Shown here: piece after piece, positions 1 through 6,300 of the stretch
How the letters are laid out: each line of letters starts with the position of its first letter
How positions within the stretch are numbered: position 1 is the first letter of the stretch
Assembly: GCA_044870295.1 (NCBI GenBank)
Contig: JBIOYQ010000056.1
Coordinates: forward strand, 1-13,227
Direction: 5' to 3'
DNA length: 13,227 bases
Source of the DNA: AC-52 sp044870295
GTDB taxonomy: Bacteria > Actinomycetota > UBA4738
The notes under the pieces: generated by a model
Databases searched by the model: none
Told to the model about the DNA's origin: nothing
Seen by the model: only the letters and a program-made list of their open reading frames with translations
Position numbers and translations under genes: made by a program

Positions 1-5
1 ACCTT

Positions 6-719
6 CTAGACGGCCGTCGAGATGACGAACAGATCCGCGCCGATGACGGTGGCCAGCAGCGACGAGGCCCGGTCCTTGTCGATGACCGCGGCCACGCCCT
101 CCAGGTCGCCGTCGGTGTTGCGGACGACCGGGATGCCGCCCCCGCCCACCGAGATCACCACGAACCCCTGGTCGAGGAGCGACTTGATCGCGTCCTCCTC
201 GACGATCCGGATCGGCTTGGGCGACGGCACGACCCTGCGCCACCCGCGCCCGGCGTCTTCCATGACCAGCCATCCGTCGTGGTCGCGCCGTCGACTGGCT
301 TCCGCTTCGAGCATGTACGAGCCGATCGGCTTCGACGGGTTCTGGAAGGCCGGGTCGTTGGGATCCACCTCGGTCTGCGTGACCACGGTCACGGCTTGCT
401 TCTGTAACCCGAGCCTGGCGAAGTCGTTGTACAGGTTCTGCTGCAAGGCGTAGCCGATGGCGCCCTGGCTGTCCGCGCCGGCCACGTCAAGGGGAATCTC
501 GTGCAGCTCGTGCCGGGCGATCTCCGAGCGCCGCAGGATGAACCCGACCTGGGGGCCGTTGCCGTGGGTGATGGCGACGTCCCATCCCTGCTTGATCATG
601 CCCGCGATGTGTCGGCACGTCTCACCGGCCGCGATGTACTGGTCCCGGACGGTCTGGTGGTACTTGTCCTTGATCAGCGAGTTCCCGCCGATCGCCACCA
701 CCGCCCGCCGCGTAGCCAC
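6..719 (-). CDS. arcC: Carbamate kinase, C-terminally truncated by an in-frame amber codon
   Basis: Carbamate kinase interconverts carbamoyl phosphate + ADP and carbamate + ATP in the cytoplasm, usually in the ATP-forming direction. The 237 residues match the family from the start: GGNSL (11-15), THGNGPQVG (51-59), the lid region around KPIG, the GRGWRRVVPSPKP block, the GGGGIPVV loop and the DKD of the C-terminal lobe. The GTG start at 719 fits because the family begins a few residues before the first beta strand; no clear SD is seen. It follows the upstream carbamoyltransferase gene by 6 nt. The family is normally about 310 residues. Here the frame ends in ISTAV, TAG, then AAG GT, whereas homologues read roughly ISTAVEKV at this point. 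So TAG stands where GAG (Glu) is expected and about 70 C-terminal residues are lost or lie beyond the window. It could be a pseudogene, a sequencing error, or a readthrough gene. Family assignment is secure; activity is not. Confidence 0.92.
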   Translation of the reverse strand: MATRRAVVAIGGNSLIKDKYHQTVRDQYIAAGETCRHIAGMIKQGWDVAITHGNGPQVGFILRRSEIARHELHEIPLDVAGADSQGAIGYALQQNLYNDFARLGLQKQAVTVVTQTEVDPNDPAFQNPSKPIGSYMLEAEASRRRDHDGWLVMEDAGRGWRRVVPSPKPIRIVEEDAIKSLLDQGFVVISVGGGGIPVVRNTDGDLEGVAAVIDKDRASSLLATVIGADLFVISTAV

Positions 720-725
720 GGGCGA

Positions 726-1703
726 TCAGCTCATGGTCAGCGCCATGACGGCCTTCTGGCCGTGCAGGCGGTTCTCGGCCTGGTCGTACACGACAGACTG
801 CGGACCGTCGATGACGGCGTCGGCCACCTCGACGCCGCGGTCGGCGGGAAGCGGGTGCATGTAGACGGCGTCCTCCGCGGCGAGCTTCATCCGGCCCTCG
901 TCGGCGATCCAGTCCCTGTACTTGTCGATGATCGCTGCGCCTTCCTTCTCGTCCTCGGTGGTGAGCAGGGCTCCCCAGGACTTCGCGTAGACCACGTGGG
1001 TGTCGCGGAGGCCGTCCTCGAACCCGTCCATGACCTCGAACCCGACGTGGGCCTTGCGAGCGTTCTCCCGGGCCAAGTCCATGATCTCGGGCTGCAGCGT
1101 GAACTCCGGCGGATGAACGAGGCGGACGTTCATGCCGAACCGCGGCAGCAGCGTGATCAGCGACTGGGGCACGCTGATCGGCTTCTGGTAGCTGGCCGCG
1201 TAAGCCCAGCTGACCGTGGCGGTCTTTCCCCTCGGGTCGCCGAGCTTCTCGATGATGGTCATCAGGTCGGCCAGCGCCTGGTGGGGATGGTAGACGTCGC
1301 ACTGCATGTTCAGGACCGGCACCCGGCTGTGCTCGGCGACCTCGCGGAGGTAGCCGTTCCCCACCTTCCAGTCGACGTGGCGGATGGCGATCCCGTCGTT
1401 GTAGCGCCCCAGGATCTCCCCGATCTCCTTCGCCGTGTCGCCGTGGGCGATCTGCGTGGTCTTCGACTCGATGAACTCGGCGTGCCCGCCCAGCTGGGCC
1501 ATGCCCGATTCGAACGACCCGCGCGTCCGCGTCGAGGAGAAGAAGAACAGCATGGCCAACGTCTTGTCGCGGAGCAGCGGGTGCGGGATCCCCAGGGCTC
1601 GCTGCCGCTTGAGCTCGAACGCCACGTCGAGGAGGGTGTCGATCTCCTCCTTCGTCCAGTCGTCCAGCGTGATCAGGTCACGCCCTCGCAGGTTGGTCTG
1701 CAT
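726..1703 (-). CDS. Carbamoyltransferase of the acetylornithine/YgeW-like (knotted) group
   Basis: This 325-residue enzyme should transfer a carbamoyl group between carbamoyl phosphate and an amino acceptor, or run in reverse. The carbamoyl-phosphate motif STRTR is at 57-61, HPHQ at 139-142 (HPTQ or HPCQ is usual) and HPLP at 283-286. It resembles N-acetylornithine carbamoyltransferase and E. coli YgeW more than ordinary ornithine enzymes: KTTQIAHGDT near 81-90, NMQCD just before HPHQ, SWAYAASYQKPISVPQ at 165-180, YAKSWGAL at 239-246 and AENRLHGQKA near the end. These blocks surround the trefoil-knot region in those relatives. HPLP instead of HCLP is an aspartate-enzyme feature. The acceptor cannot be named; an automated ornithine label would be a guess. 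The ATG at 1703 lies 3 nt after the stop of the upstream gene, so the two are probably co-translated. Confidence 0.88.
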   Translation of the reverse strand: MQTNLRGRDLITLDDWTKEEIDTLLDVAFELKRQRALGIPHPLLRDKTLAMLFFFSSTRTRGSFESGMAQLGGHAEFIESKTTQIAHGDTAKEIGEILGRYNDGIAIRHVDWKVGNGYLREVAEHSRVPVLNMQCDVYHPHQALADLMTIIEKLGDPRGKTATVSWAYAASYQKPISVPQSLITLLPRFGMNVRLVHPPEFTLQPEIMDLARENARKAHVGFEVMDGFEDGLRDTHVVYAKSWGALLTTEDEKEGAAIIDKYRDWIADEGRMKLAAEDAVYMHPLPADRGVEVADAVIDGPQSVVYDQAENRLHGQKAVMALTMS

Positions 1704-1706
1704 CGG

Positions 1707-2657
1707 CTACTCCACCGCTCCCAGGACCAGCGACAGGAGCGCCATCCGCATGACCACGCCGTTGAACGCCTCGACCCAGTAGCGCTGGTGACGCGTGTCG
1801 TCCACGTCCGTCGTGAGCTCGTCCATCCGGGGGAGCGAGTGCAGCACGATGGCGCTGCGCTTCGCCTGCTTCAGCAGGTCGCGCGTGACCTGGTACTCCT
1901 TCGGCGTGAGACCCTCCTGCCCGGTCCGCTCCACGCGGGACTGTGTGTAGTCGGCCTGCACCACCGGCTCCATGTAGATGACATCGACGTCGCCGATGAC
2001 CTTCTCGACGCTCTCCACCTCCGTGAACGGCGTGTCCTTCTCTTTCAGCTCCTCCTTGAACTCCGGGAGCAACGACATGTCCGCCGGGGCGCACACGTAG
2101 CTCTCCACGTCGAACTGGCTGAAGGCGTACAGGATCGAGTGCATGGTGCGCATCCGCATGTCGCCCACCAGCAGCCACCGGGTACCGTCGATGCCGCCCA
2201 GCTCGCGTTGCACGGTGTACAGGTCGGTCAGGACCTGGGTGGGGTGTTCGCCCCACCCGTCGCCGCAGTTGATCACCGGCACGCTGGCCCACTTGGCCGC
2301 CTCGGCGGGGGCGCCCTGCTGGAAGTGCCGCATGGCGATCACGTCACCGTAGTACTCGAGCATGTGGACGGTGTCCTTGATCGATTCCTGGTAGAAGTCG
2401 CCGGCCCGCGTGTTCTTGGCGTCGGAGAAGCCCAGGACGTGGCCGCCCAGCCGGTGCATGGCCGCCTCGGTGGCCAACCGGGTCCGGGTGGAGGGCTGGT
2501 AGAACGCGGTCAACAGCGTCTTGTCCGTGAGAAGGTCGGCGTTCTGGCGCCGCTCGGCGATGGGCCGAAGCTCGTCGGCCACCGAGAACACGTGCTCGAA
2601 CTCGTTCCGTTCGAAATCCTTGAGCGAGAGGATGTCTCGTCCCAGGAAGCTCCTCAT
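1707..2657 (-). CDS. Aspartate carbamoyltransferase-like protein with altered acceptor site
   Basis: This 316-residue protein has the aspartate carbamoyltransferase (PyrB) fold and length. Carbamoyl-phosphate residues are present: PSTRTR (55-60), Arg110 in VIAMRH, GEHPTQ with His138 and Gln141, and Arg170 in GDMRMRTMHS, which aligns with E. coli Arg167. The C-terminal HSLPRMDEL (273-281) and FNGVVMRMALL blocks are also typical. Two acceptor-side elements differ. The E. coli YMTRVQ segment (Arg229, Gln231) is YMEPVVQ here (228-234), so the aspartate-binding Arg is missing. The 80s-loop K-GET sequence is replaced by RAGDFYQESIKDT. I infer an acceptor other than aspartate, so pyrimidine synthesis is not assumed. 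No pyrC, pyrI or carAB is nearby. The start ATG overlaps the upstream stop as ATGA, which implies translational coupling. Confidence 0.88.
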   Translation of the reverse strand: MRSFLGRDILSLKDFERNEFEHVFSVADELRPIAERRQNADLLTDKTLLTAFYQPSTRTRLATEAAMHRLGGHVLGFSDAKNTRAGDFYQESIKDTVHMLEYYGDVIAMRHFQQGAPAEAAKWASVPVINCGDGWGEHPTQVLTDLYTVQRELGGIDGTRWLLVGDMRMRTMHSILYAFSQFDVESYVCAPADMSLLPEFKEELKEKDTPFTEVESVEKVIGDVDVIYMEPVVQADYTQSRVERTGQEGLTPKEYQVTRDLLKQAKRSAIVLHSLPRMDELTTDVDDTRHQRYWVEAFNGVVMRMALLSLVLGAVE

Positions 2658-4015
2658 GCCGTGGCTCGCTCCTCCCTCGTCTCGCGCCGCGCCCCGGTGA
2701 AGAGCACGGCGATCCGTTCCTCCGAACCCACCTCGCCGCGGTTCCGCATCGCCAGCAAGCCGGCGAGCCCCGCCGTCCCGGTGTGGTCGACCTCGACGCC
2801 CGTGGCTGCCCGGCCGACGGCGTTCGCTTCCACCAGCGTGACCTCGTCGACCACGACCGGCGACCCACCGGATTCCATCATGCCTCGCACGACGGCCAGC
2901 CAGTCGTAGGTCTCGTCGTCCAGGATGCCGTGGGCGACGCTCGTGGGTTCACTCTCCCACGGCCACATGAACTCGGATCGGTGCGCGGCCGCGTACGTCA
3001 AGGTGTCGCCCCGGGTGGATGCCGCCTCCCGCCGTGCTACCAGGTCGTAGGCCCGCTTGAGCGGGAATCCGCCCGCGGTCTGCACGGCGTGGATCCGGGG
3101 CAGCCCATCGAGCGCGCTCAATGCCACCGCGTGCGCGAACGCCTGCACGACCGCGCTAGCGAGCGCCCCTCCCCCCACCTGGATGAAGACGCGGTCCAGT
3201 GCGGCGTCCGAGCCCCGGAGTGCGTCGACGATCTCGTAGCCGAGGGTCTCCCCTCCTTCGATGGCCACGCCGTTCTCGTTCCCCTGGCACGTGAAGGGCA
3301 GCGCGCCATCGGCGATGGCCCGCTGCAAGGCGTGGTAGGTGGGATCACCGGCCACGCCCGCCGATCGTTCGCAGACTTCGACCACGGCGTCCAGCGACCG
3401 AAGGCGCTCCACCACCGCGGGGTCGGCCCAGGTCGGAACGAACACCCTGAGCGGCCAACTGCTTGCCCGGGCAACCACCGCGGCCGCCAGGGCCGCGTTC
3501 CCGCAGCTGGCGATGGCCAGGTCCGGACGGTGGAGCGGGTCGCCCAACCCGGTCTCTTCCTGGACGCGCAGGTGGATCATCACGCCCATGAGGTGGCGGG
3601 CCTTGTGAGAGCCCGATACGTTGCCGGTCTCGTCCTTGACCCACACGTCGCCGGCGTCGAATCCGAGGACCGCGCCGAGGGCCTCGGACCGCCCGAAGGG
3701 CGTCGCGTGGAACCCGTCACCGTCGACCGCCGCCACCTCCTTGTCGAGCCGCTCCACCAGGTCGACGTAGTCACGGTCGGACATGCCACGCCGCACTGCC
3801 AGGTCGTAGGCGGAGAGCAGCGTCCGATAGCGGATGAATGGGTGGTGAGACGCGTCCTCCTCGGGCCACGTGAGCCCGGCCGTGTCGAGGTCGACGGTCA
3901 TCACGTGGTCGACATCGTCGCCCGGACGGACGTTGCCGCACCGGAAGGCGATGGCCTCGTTGTGGGGTTGCCATCCGCACCCCGAGCAGATCAGACGGGT
4001 GCTCCGGGGGGTCAC
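2654..4015 (-). CDS. PLP-dependent threonine synthase-like enzyme
   Basis: A 453-residue fold-type II PLP enzyme of the threonine synthase / threonine dehydratase / cysteate synthase type. The likely Schiff-base lysine is Lys138 in [17 protein letters not shown] (170-177) is the substrate-carboxylate (asparagine) loop, and GGGALASA (281-288) is the glycine-rich phosphate loop. The N-terminus has a zinc-ribbon-like C-x2-C-x12-C pattern (Cys10, Cys13, Cys26), similar to the short ribbon of some threonine synthases but with no obvious fourth cysteine. The open frame continues upstream, but the upstream part is only antisense-like low-complexity sequence. The GTG at 4015 gives the natural N-terminus and overlaps the previous stop as GTGA. 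No homoserine-pathway genes are adjacent, so threonine synthesis is unlikely. A beta-elimination or beta-replacement on a carbamoylated or diamino acid fits the neighbours better, but that is inference. Confidence 0.88.
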   Translation of the reverse strand: MTPRSTRLICSGCGWQPHNEAIAFRCGNVRPGDDVDHVMTVDLDTAGLTWPEEDASHHPFIRYRTLLSAYDLAVRRGMSDRDYVDLVERLDKEVAAVDGDGFHATPFGRSEALGAVLGFDAGDVWVKDETGNVSGSHKARHLMGVMIHLRVQEETGLGDPLHRPDLAIASCGNAALAAAVVARASSWPLRVFVPTWADPAVVERLRSLDAVVEVCERSAGVAGDPTYHALQRAIADGALPFTCQGNENGVAIEGGETLGYEIVDALRGSDAALDRVFIQVGGGALASAVVQAFAHAVALSALDGLPRIHAVQTAGGFPLKRAYDLVARREAASTRGDTLTYAAAHRSEFMWPWESEPTSVAHGILDDETYDWLAVVRGMMESGGSPVVVDEVTLVEANAVGRAATGVEVDHTGTAGLAGLLAMRNRGEVGSEERIAVLFTGARRETREERATA

Positions 4016-5511
4016 AGCTTCTCCACGGCCCCGGTCCGGGCGTTGAACTCCTCGATCAGCTGGTCCCACACCGGGATGACTTCCCGGATGCTCGTCCAGA
4101 ACGCCGGGTCCCGCCGCGCCTGGAACTCGTCGAGCGGCACGTCCTGCTGCTCGACCCAGGTGAAGTACCCGAGATTGAACACCCGCTGCCGGGCCTCGTA
4201 GGTCAGCTCTCTGAGGTGGTCCGTTCCCTCGCCGAGCACGTGCTCGCCGAACACCTCGCCCGCCGAGACCTGGTCGAACCCGTTCGGGAAATACTTCGCC
4301 AGCGCCTTGTCCCGCTCGGACTCGTACAAGCCGTAGCCGTCGGTCGCCACCGTGATCACCACGTCCTGAGGTCCCAGGTCGAAGTACTTCGCGATCTTCA
4401 CCGCCGCCAGGATGTTGCAGACGCCCGAGAGCCCGATGTCGCCGAGCTGCCCGACCACCTCGTCCGGCACGCCTCGCCGGTCCGCCAGGTAGCGACGTCC
4501 CTCGTCGGTGTTCCACAGCACGCCGAGGCGGTCGGTGGCACGGTCGGAGACCGCCGTGGCCACGTCGGTGTTCATCACGTTGTGGATCAACGGGATGTGC
4601 TTGTCGCCGATCCCCTGGATGTTGTGCTCGCCGAACCCGTTCAGCAGCATGGTGGGGCACTCCCACGCCTCCACGGCGACGACCGACGTTCCCAGTCGTT
4701 CCTTCAGGTAGTCGCCGGCGCCGAGCGTCCCCGCCGAACCGGTGGCTGACGTGAAGGCGCGCAGACGCAGGCTGGGATCCGACCTCCGCAGGGCGTCGAA
4801 GATCCGCTCCAGGGCCGCGCCCGTGCACAGATAGTGGACCAGGTGGTTCCCGAACTCCGAGAACTGGTTGAGGATGACGTTGGCCGGGTCGCGCGACAGC
4901 TCCGCGCACGCGTCGTAGATCTCCTTCACGTTGGACTCGGTACCGGGGGTCCGGATGATGTCGGACCCGTCCAGGACCCACCGATCCAGCCAGTCGAAGC
5001 GCTCCCGGCTCATGCCTTCCGGCAGCACCGCCACGCCATGGCAATCCATGATCCGGGATATGGCCACGCCGCCGCGACAGTAGTTCCCGGTCGACGGCCA
5101 GATCGCTCGGTGCACCGTGGGGTCGAACTGTCCGGTGATGATCCGCGGGGCGAGGCAACCGTAGGCGGCCAGGACCTTGTGGGCGCCGATCATGGGGAAG
5201 CGGTTCCCGAACGCCACCACGATCGTGGCGTCCACGCCGGTGAGCTCCTTGGGGAGAACCACATGCTCGGGGACATCGACCTGTCCGGTCCTGGCCGGGT
5301 CGTTGTGCCAGTGGACCCGGAAGAGGTTCAGCGGATGCGGCTCGTCGGGTCCGACCGAGGTCAGCGCGTCTCGGATCCGATCCGGGATCTTGGCGGGGTC
5401 CGCGAGCTGGCCGAACGTGGGCAGGGCGATCCCTGCGTCCGTGAACCTGGCCACGGCTCGGTCGTAGACGTCCCGATCGACCAGGTCACGCTCCAGCCCC
5501 AGCCGCCTCAT
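4012..5511 (-). CDS. PLP-dependent cystathionine/cysteine synthase-like enzyme (long form)
   Basis: A 499-residue fold-type II PLP enzyme. Lys112 in [10 protein letters not shown] is the probable PLP lysine; STGNY (140-144) is the substrate loop and TSATGSAGT (254-262) the phosphate loop. Cysteine synthases are usually 300-350 residues with an NPTGSxKDR lysine motif. This protein lacks that motif, has an N-terminal stretch of about 80 residues before the catalytic domain, and carries a long C-terminal part rich in aromatic and acidic residues. It is a distant member of the family and its substrate is unknown. A strong Shine-Dalgarno GGGGGGAGG (5519-5527) sits 7 nt before the ATG at 5511. Its stop overlaps the GTG of the next PLP enzyme by 4 nt, so the two are probably translated together and may act on consecutive intermediates. 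Confidence 0.88.
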   Translation of the reverse strand: MRRLGLERDLVDRDVYDRAVARFTDAGIALPTFGQLADPAKIPDRIRDALTSVGPDEPHPLNLFRVHWHNDPARTGQVDVPEHVVLPKELTGVDATIVVAFGNRFPMIGAHKVLAAYGCLAPRIITGQFDPTVHRAIWPSTGNYCRGGVAISRIMDCHGVAVLPEGMSRERFDWLDRWVLDGSDIIRTPGTESNVKEIYDACAELSRDPANVILNQFSEFGNHLVHYLCTGAALERIFDALRRSDPSLRLRAFTSATGSAGTLGAGDYLKERLGTSVVAVEAWECPTMLLNGFGEHNIQGIGDKHIPLIHNVMNTDVATAVSDRATDRLGVLWNTDEGRRYLADRRGVPDEVVGQLGDIGLSGVCNILAAVKIAKYFDLGPQDVVITVATDGYGLYESERDKALAKYFPNGFDQVSAGEVFGEHVLGEGTDHLRELTYEARQRVFNLGYFTWVEQQDVPLDEFQARRDPAFWTSIREVIPVWDQLIEEFNARTGAVEKL

Positions 5512-5518
5512 GTCCGCG

Positions 5519-5527
5519 CCTCCCCCC
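5519..5527 (-). promoter_or_regulatory. Strong ribosome binding site of the PLP/carbamoyltransferase cluster
   Basis: The minus-strand sequence GGGGGGAGG lies 7 nt upstream of the ATG at 5511. It fixes the start of the first PLP enzyme and shows this is an SD-led start. The TANNNT hexamer found close to the start of the rhodanese gene is absent here. I saw no convincing -10/-35 pair in the 54 nt between this gene and the hydrophobic protein gene, so readthrough from upstream is likely. Confidence 0.7.
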
Positions 5528-5565
5528 TGCGACCTGAGCCGGCCGCAGCCCTTATTGTGACGCGC

Positions 5566-5868
5566 TTACGTGAGGTCGGGCAGGTTCTGGGGCTGCCAAT
5601 CGCGGAGCCACTCGGCGCCCCTCACCACCAGCGCCGCCACGCCGGCGGTCCGCAGGATCCGCGCGACGGGGTGCCGCCGGATCACGGGGAGCTCGGAGAT
5701 GACCGGCGCAGCCACGATCAGGGCCGTGGCCACCTGGTGCCGGAGACGGCGCCCCCGTTCCGACGCCATGAAGGACCTGACGGTGTCCGCGGCGTCCGCC
5801 GCCGCTTCGAACACCTCGTCGAGAAGGCCGGTCGAGCCCGCCGCTGGTCGAGCGGCACCGTTGTTCAT
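5566..5868 (-). CDS. Small hydrophobic protein of unknown function (100 aa)
   Basis: I do not recognise this protein. It has an acidic, alanine-rich N-terminal helix (about 15-36), a basic stretch with ERGRRLRH (37-44), and two short hydrophobic segments (about 46-60 and 70-83) separated by a basic IRRHP, so it may be a membrane-associated helical hairpin. There is no signal peptide and no cysteine. The ATG at 5868 is chosen because GGGGAAGG (5877-5884) lies 8 nt upstream; the frame is open further upstream, but that part is low-complexity. It sits 38 nt after the rhodanese stop and 54 nt before the first PLP enzyme, on the same strand, so it is probably in the same transcript. Confidence 0.7.
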   Translation of the reverse strand: MNNGAARPAAGSTGLLDEVFEAAADAADTVRSFMASERGRRLRHQVATALIVAAPVISELPVIRRHPVARILRTAGVAALVVRGAEWLRDWQPQNLPDLT

Positions 5869-5906
5869 ACGGACAACCTTCCCCGACGGACTCCGCGCCA
5901 ATCGCT

Positions 5907-6233
5907 TCAGGCCACGCGGCCGGGCGTCCCGTCGGACGCCACGATGGGCAGCCCGGCGGCCGCCCACCGCTCCGTTCCACCTTCCAGATTGCGGGTCTCG
6001 AACCCCCGAGCCCGGAGCATCACCGACGCCAGCTCACTGCGGTTCCCCGTTCGGCACACCACGACCACCGGCCGCGACGGATCGAGCTGCTCCGTCCCAC
6101 GACCCGCCATCACGTCGGCCAGGGGCACGTGCACGGCCTCCGCGATGTGTCCCGCGTCCCACTCGTACGGCTCCCGCACGTCGAGGATCTGGTACTGCTC
6201 ACGGTGTTCGTACAGTTCGCGGGGGTCGTCCAT
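5907..6233 (-). CDS. Single-domain rhodanese (sulfurtransferase)
   Basis: A 108-residue protein covering one rhodanese domain. It has the DVREPYEW block (18-25), GHI (28-30), and the active-site loop CRTGNR with the persulfide-forming cysteine at position 60. The C-terminal NLEGGTERWAAAGLP is the usual end of the domain. Such proteins carry sulfane sulfur in the cytoplasm; the donor and acceptor cannot be inferred. The ATG at 6233 is preceded by no SD but by TAGAGT 7 nt upstream, suggesting a leaderless transcript. It is divergent from the MFS gene and heads the co-directional series leading to the PLP/carbamoyltransferase genes. A functional link to that cluster (for example sulfur supply to a cysteine-synthase-like enzyme) is speculative. 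Confidence 0.9.
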   Translation of the reverse strand: MDDPRELYEHREQYQILDVREPYEWDAGHIAEAVHVPLADVMAGRGTEQLDPSRPVVVVCRTGNRSELASVMLRARGFETRNLEGGTERWAAAGLPIVASDGTPGRVA

Positions 6234-6240
6234 GGTGATC

Positions 6241-6246
6241 ACTCTA
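6241..6246 (-). promoter_or_regulatory. Candidate -10 element (TAGAGT), leaderless rhodanese promoter
   Basis: On the minus strand TAGAGT (TANNNT) ends 7 nt before the ATG at 6233, so transcription would begin at or next to the start codon. No clear -35 element is visible. The same geometry recurs at several other gene starts in this window. Confidence 0.45.
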
Positions 6247-6286
6247 CCGCCGGGTCCGTGAACCGAGGATGGCCCATCCGTGCTGG

Positions 6287-6292
6287 TATCGT
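6287..6292 (+). promoter_or_regulatory. Candidate -10 element (TATCGT), leaderless MFS promoter
   Basis: TATCGT matches TANNNT and is followed after 8 nt by GTG at 6301, in frame with the transporter. If real, it excludes the alternative GTG at 6280, which lies upstream of the hexamer. No obvious -35 is seen. Confidence 0.4.
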
Positions 6293-6300
6293 CCCGGCAC

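Noticed and set aside
501..2909. An 802-codon open frame on the plus strand opposite the carbamoyltransferase genes
   Set aside because: It runs antisense to three genes with clear family motifs. Its translation is Val/Leu/His/Arg/Asp-rich with no domain, as expected from the complement of GC-biased codons.
4016..5158. An upstream extension of the threonine-synthase-like gene giving an 834-residue fusion
   Set aside because: The extension overlaps the cystathionine-synthase-like gene in another frame and is Arg/Gly-rich without motifs. The GTG at 4015 gives a natural start with a GTGA overlap.
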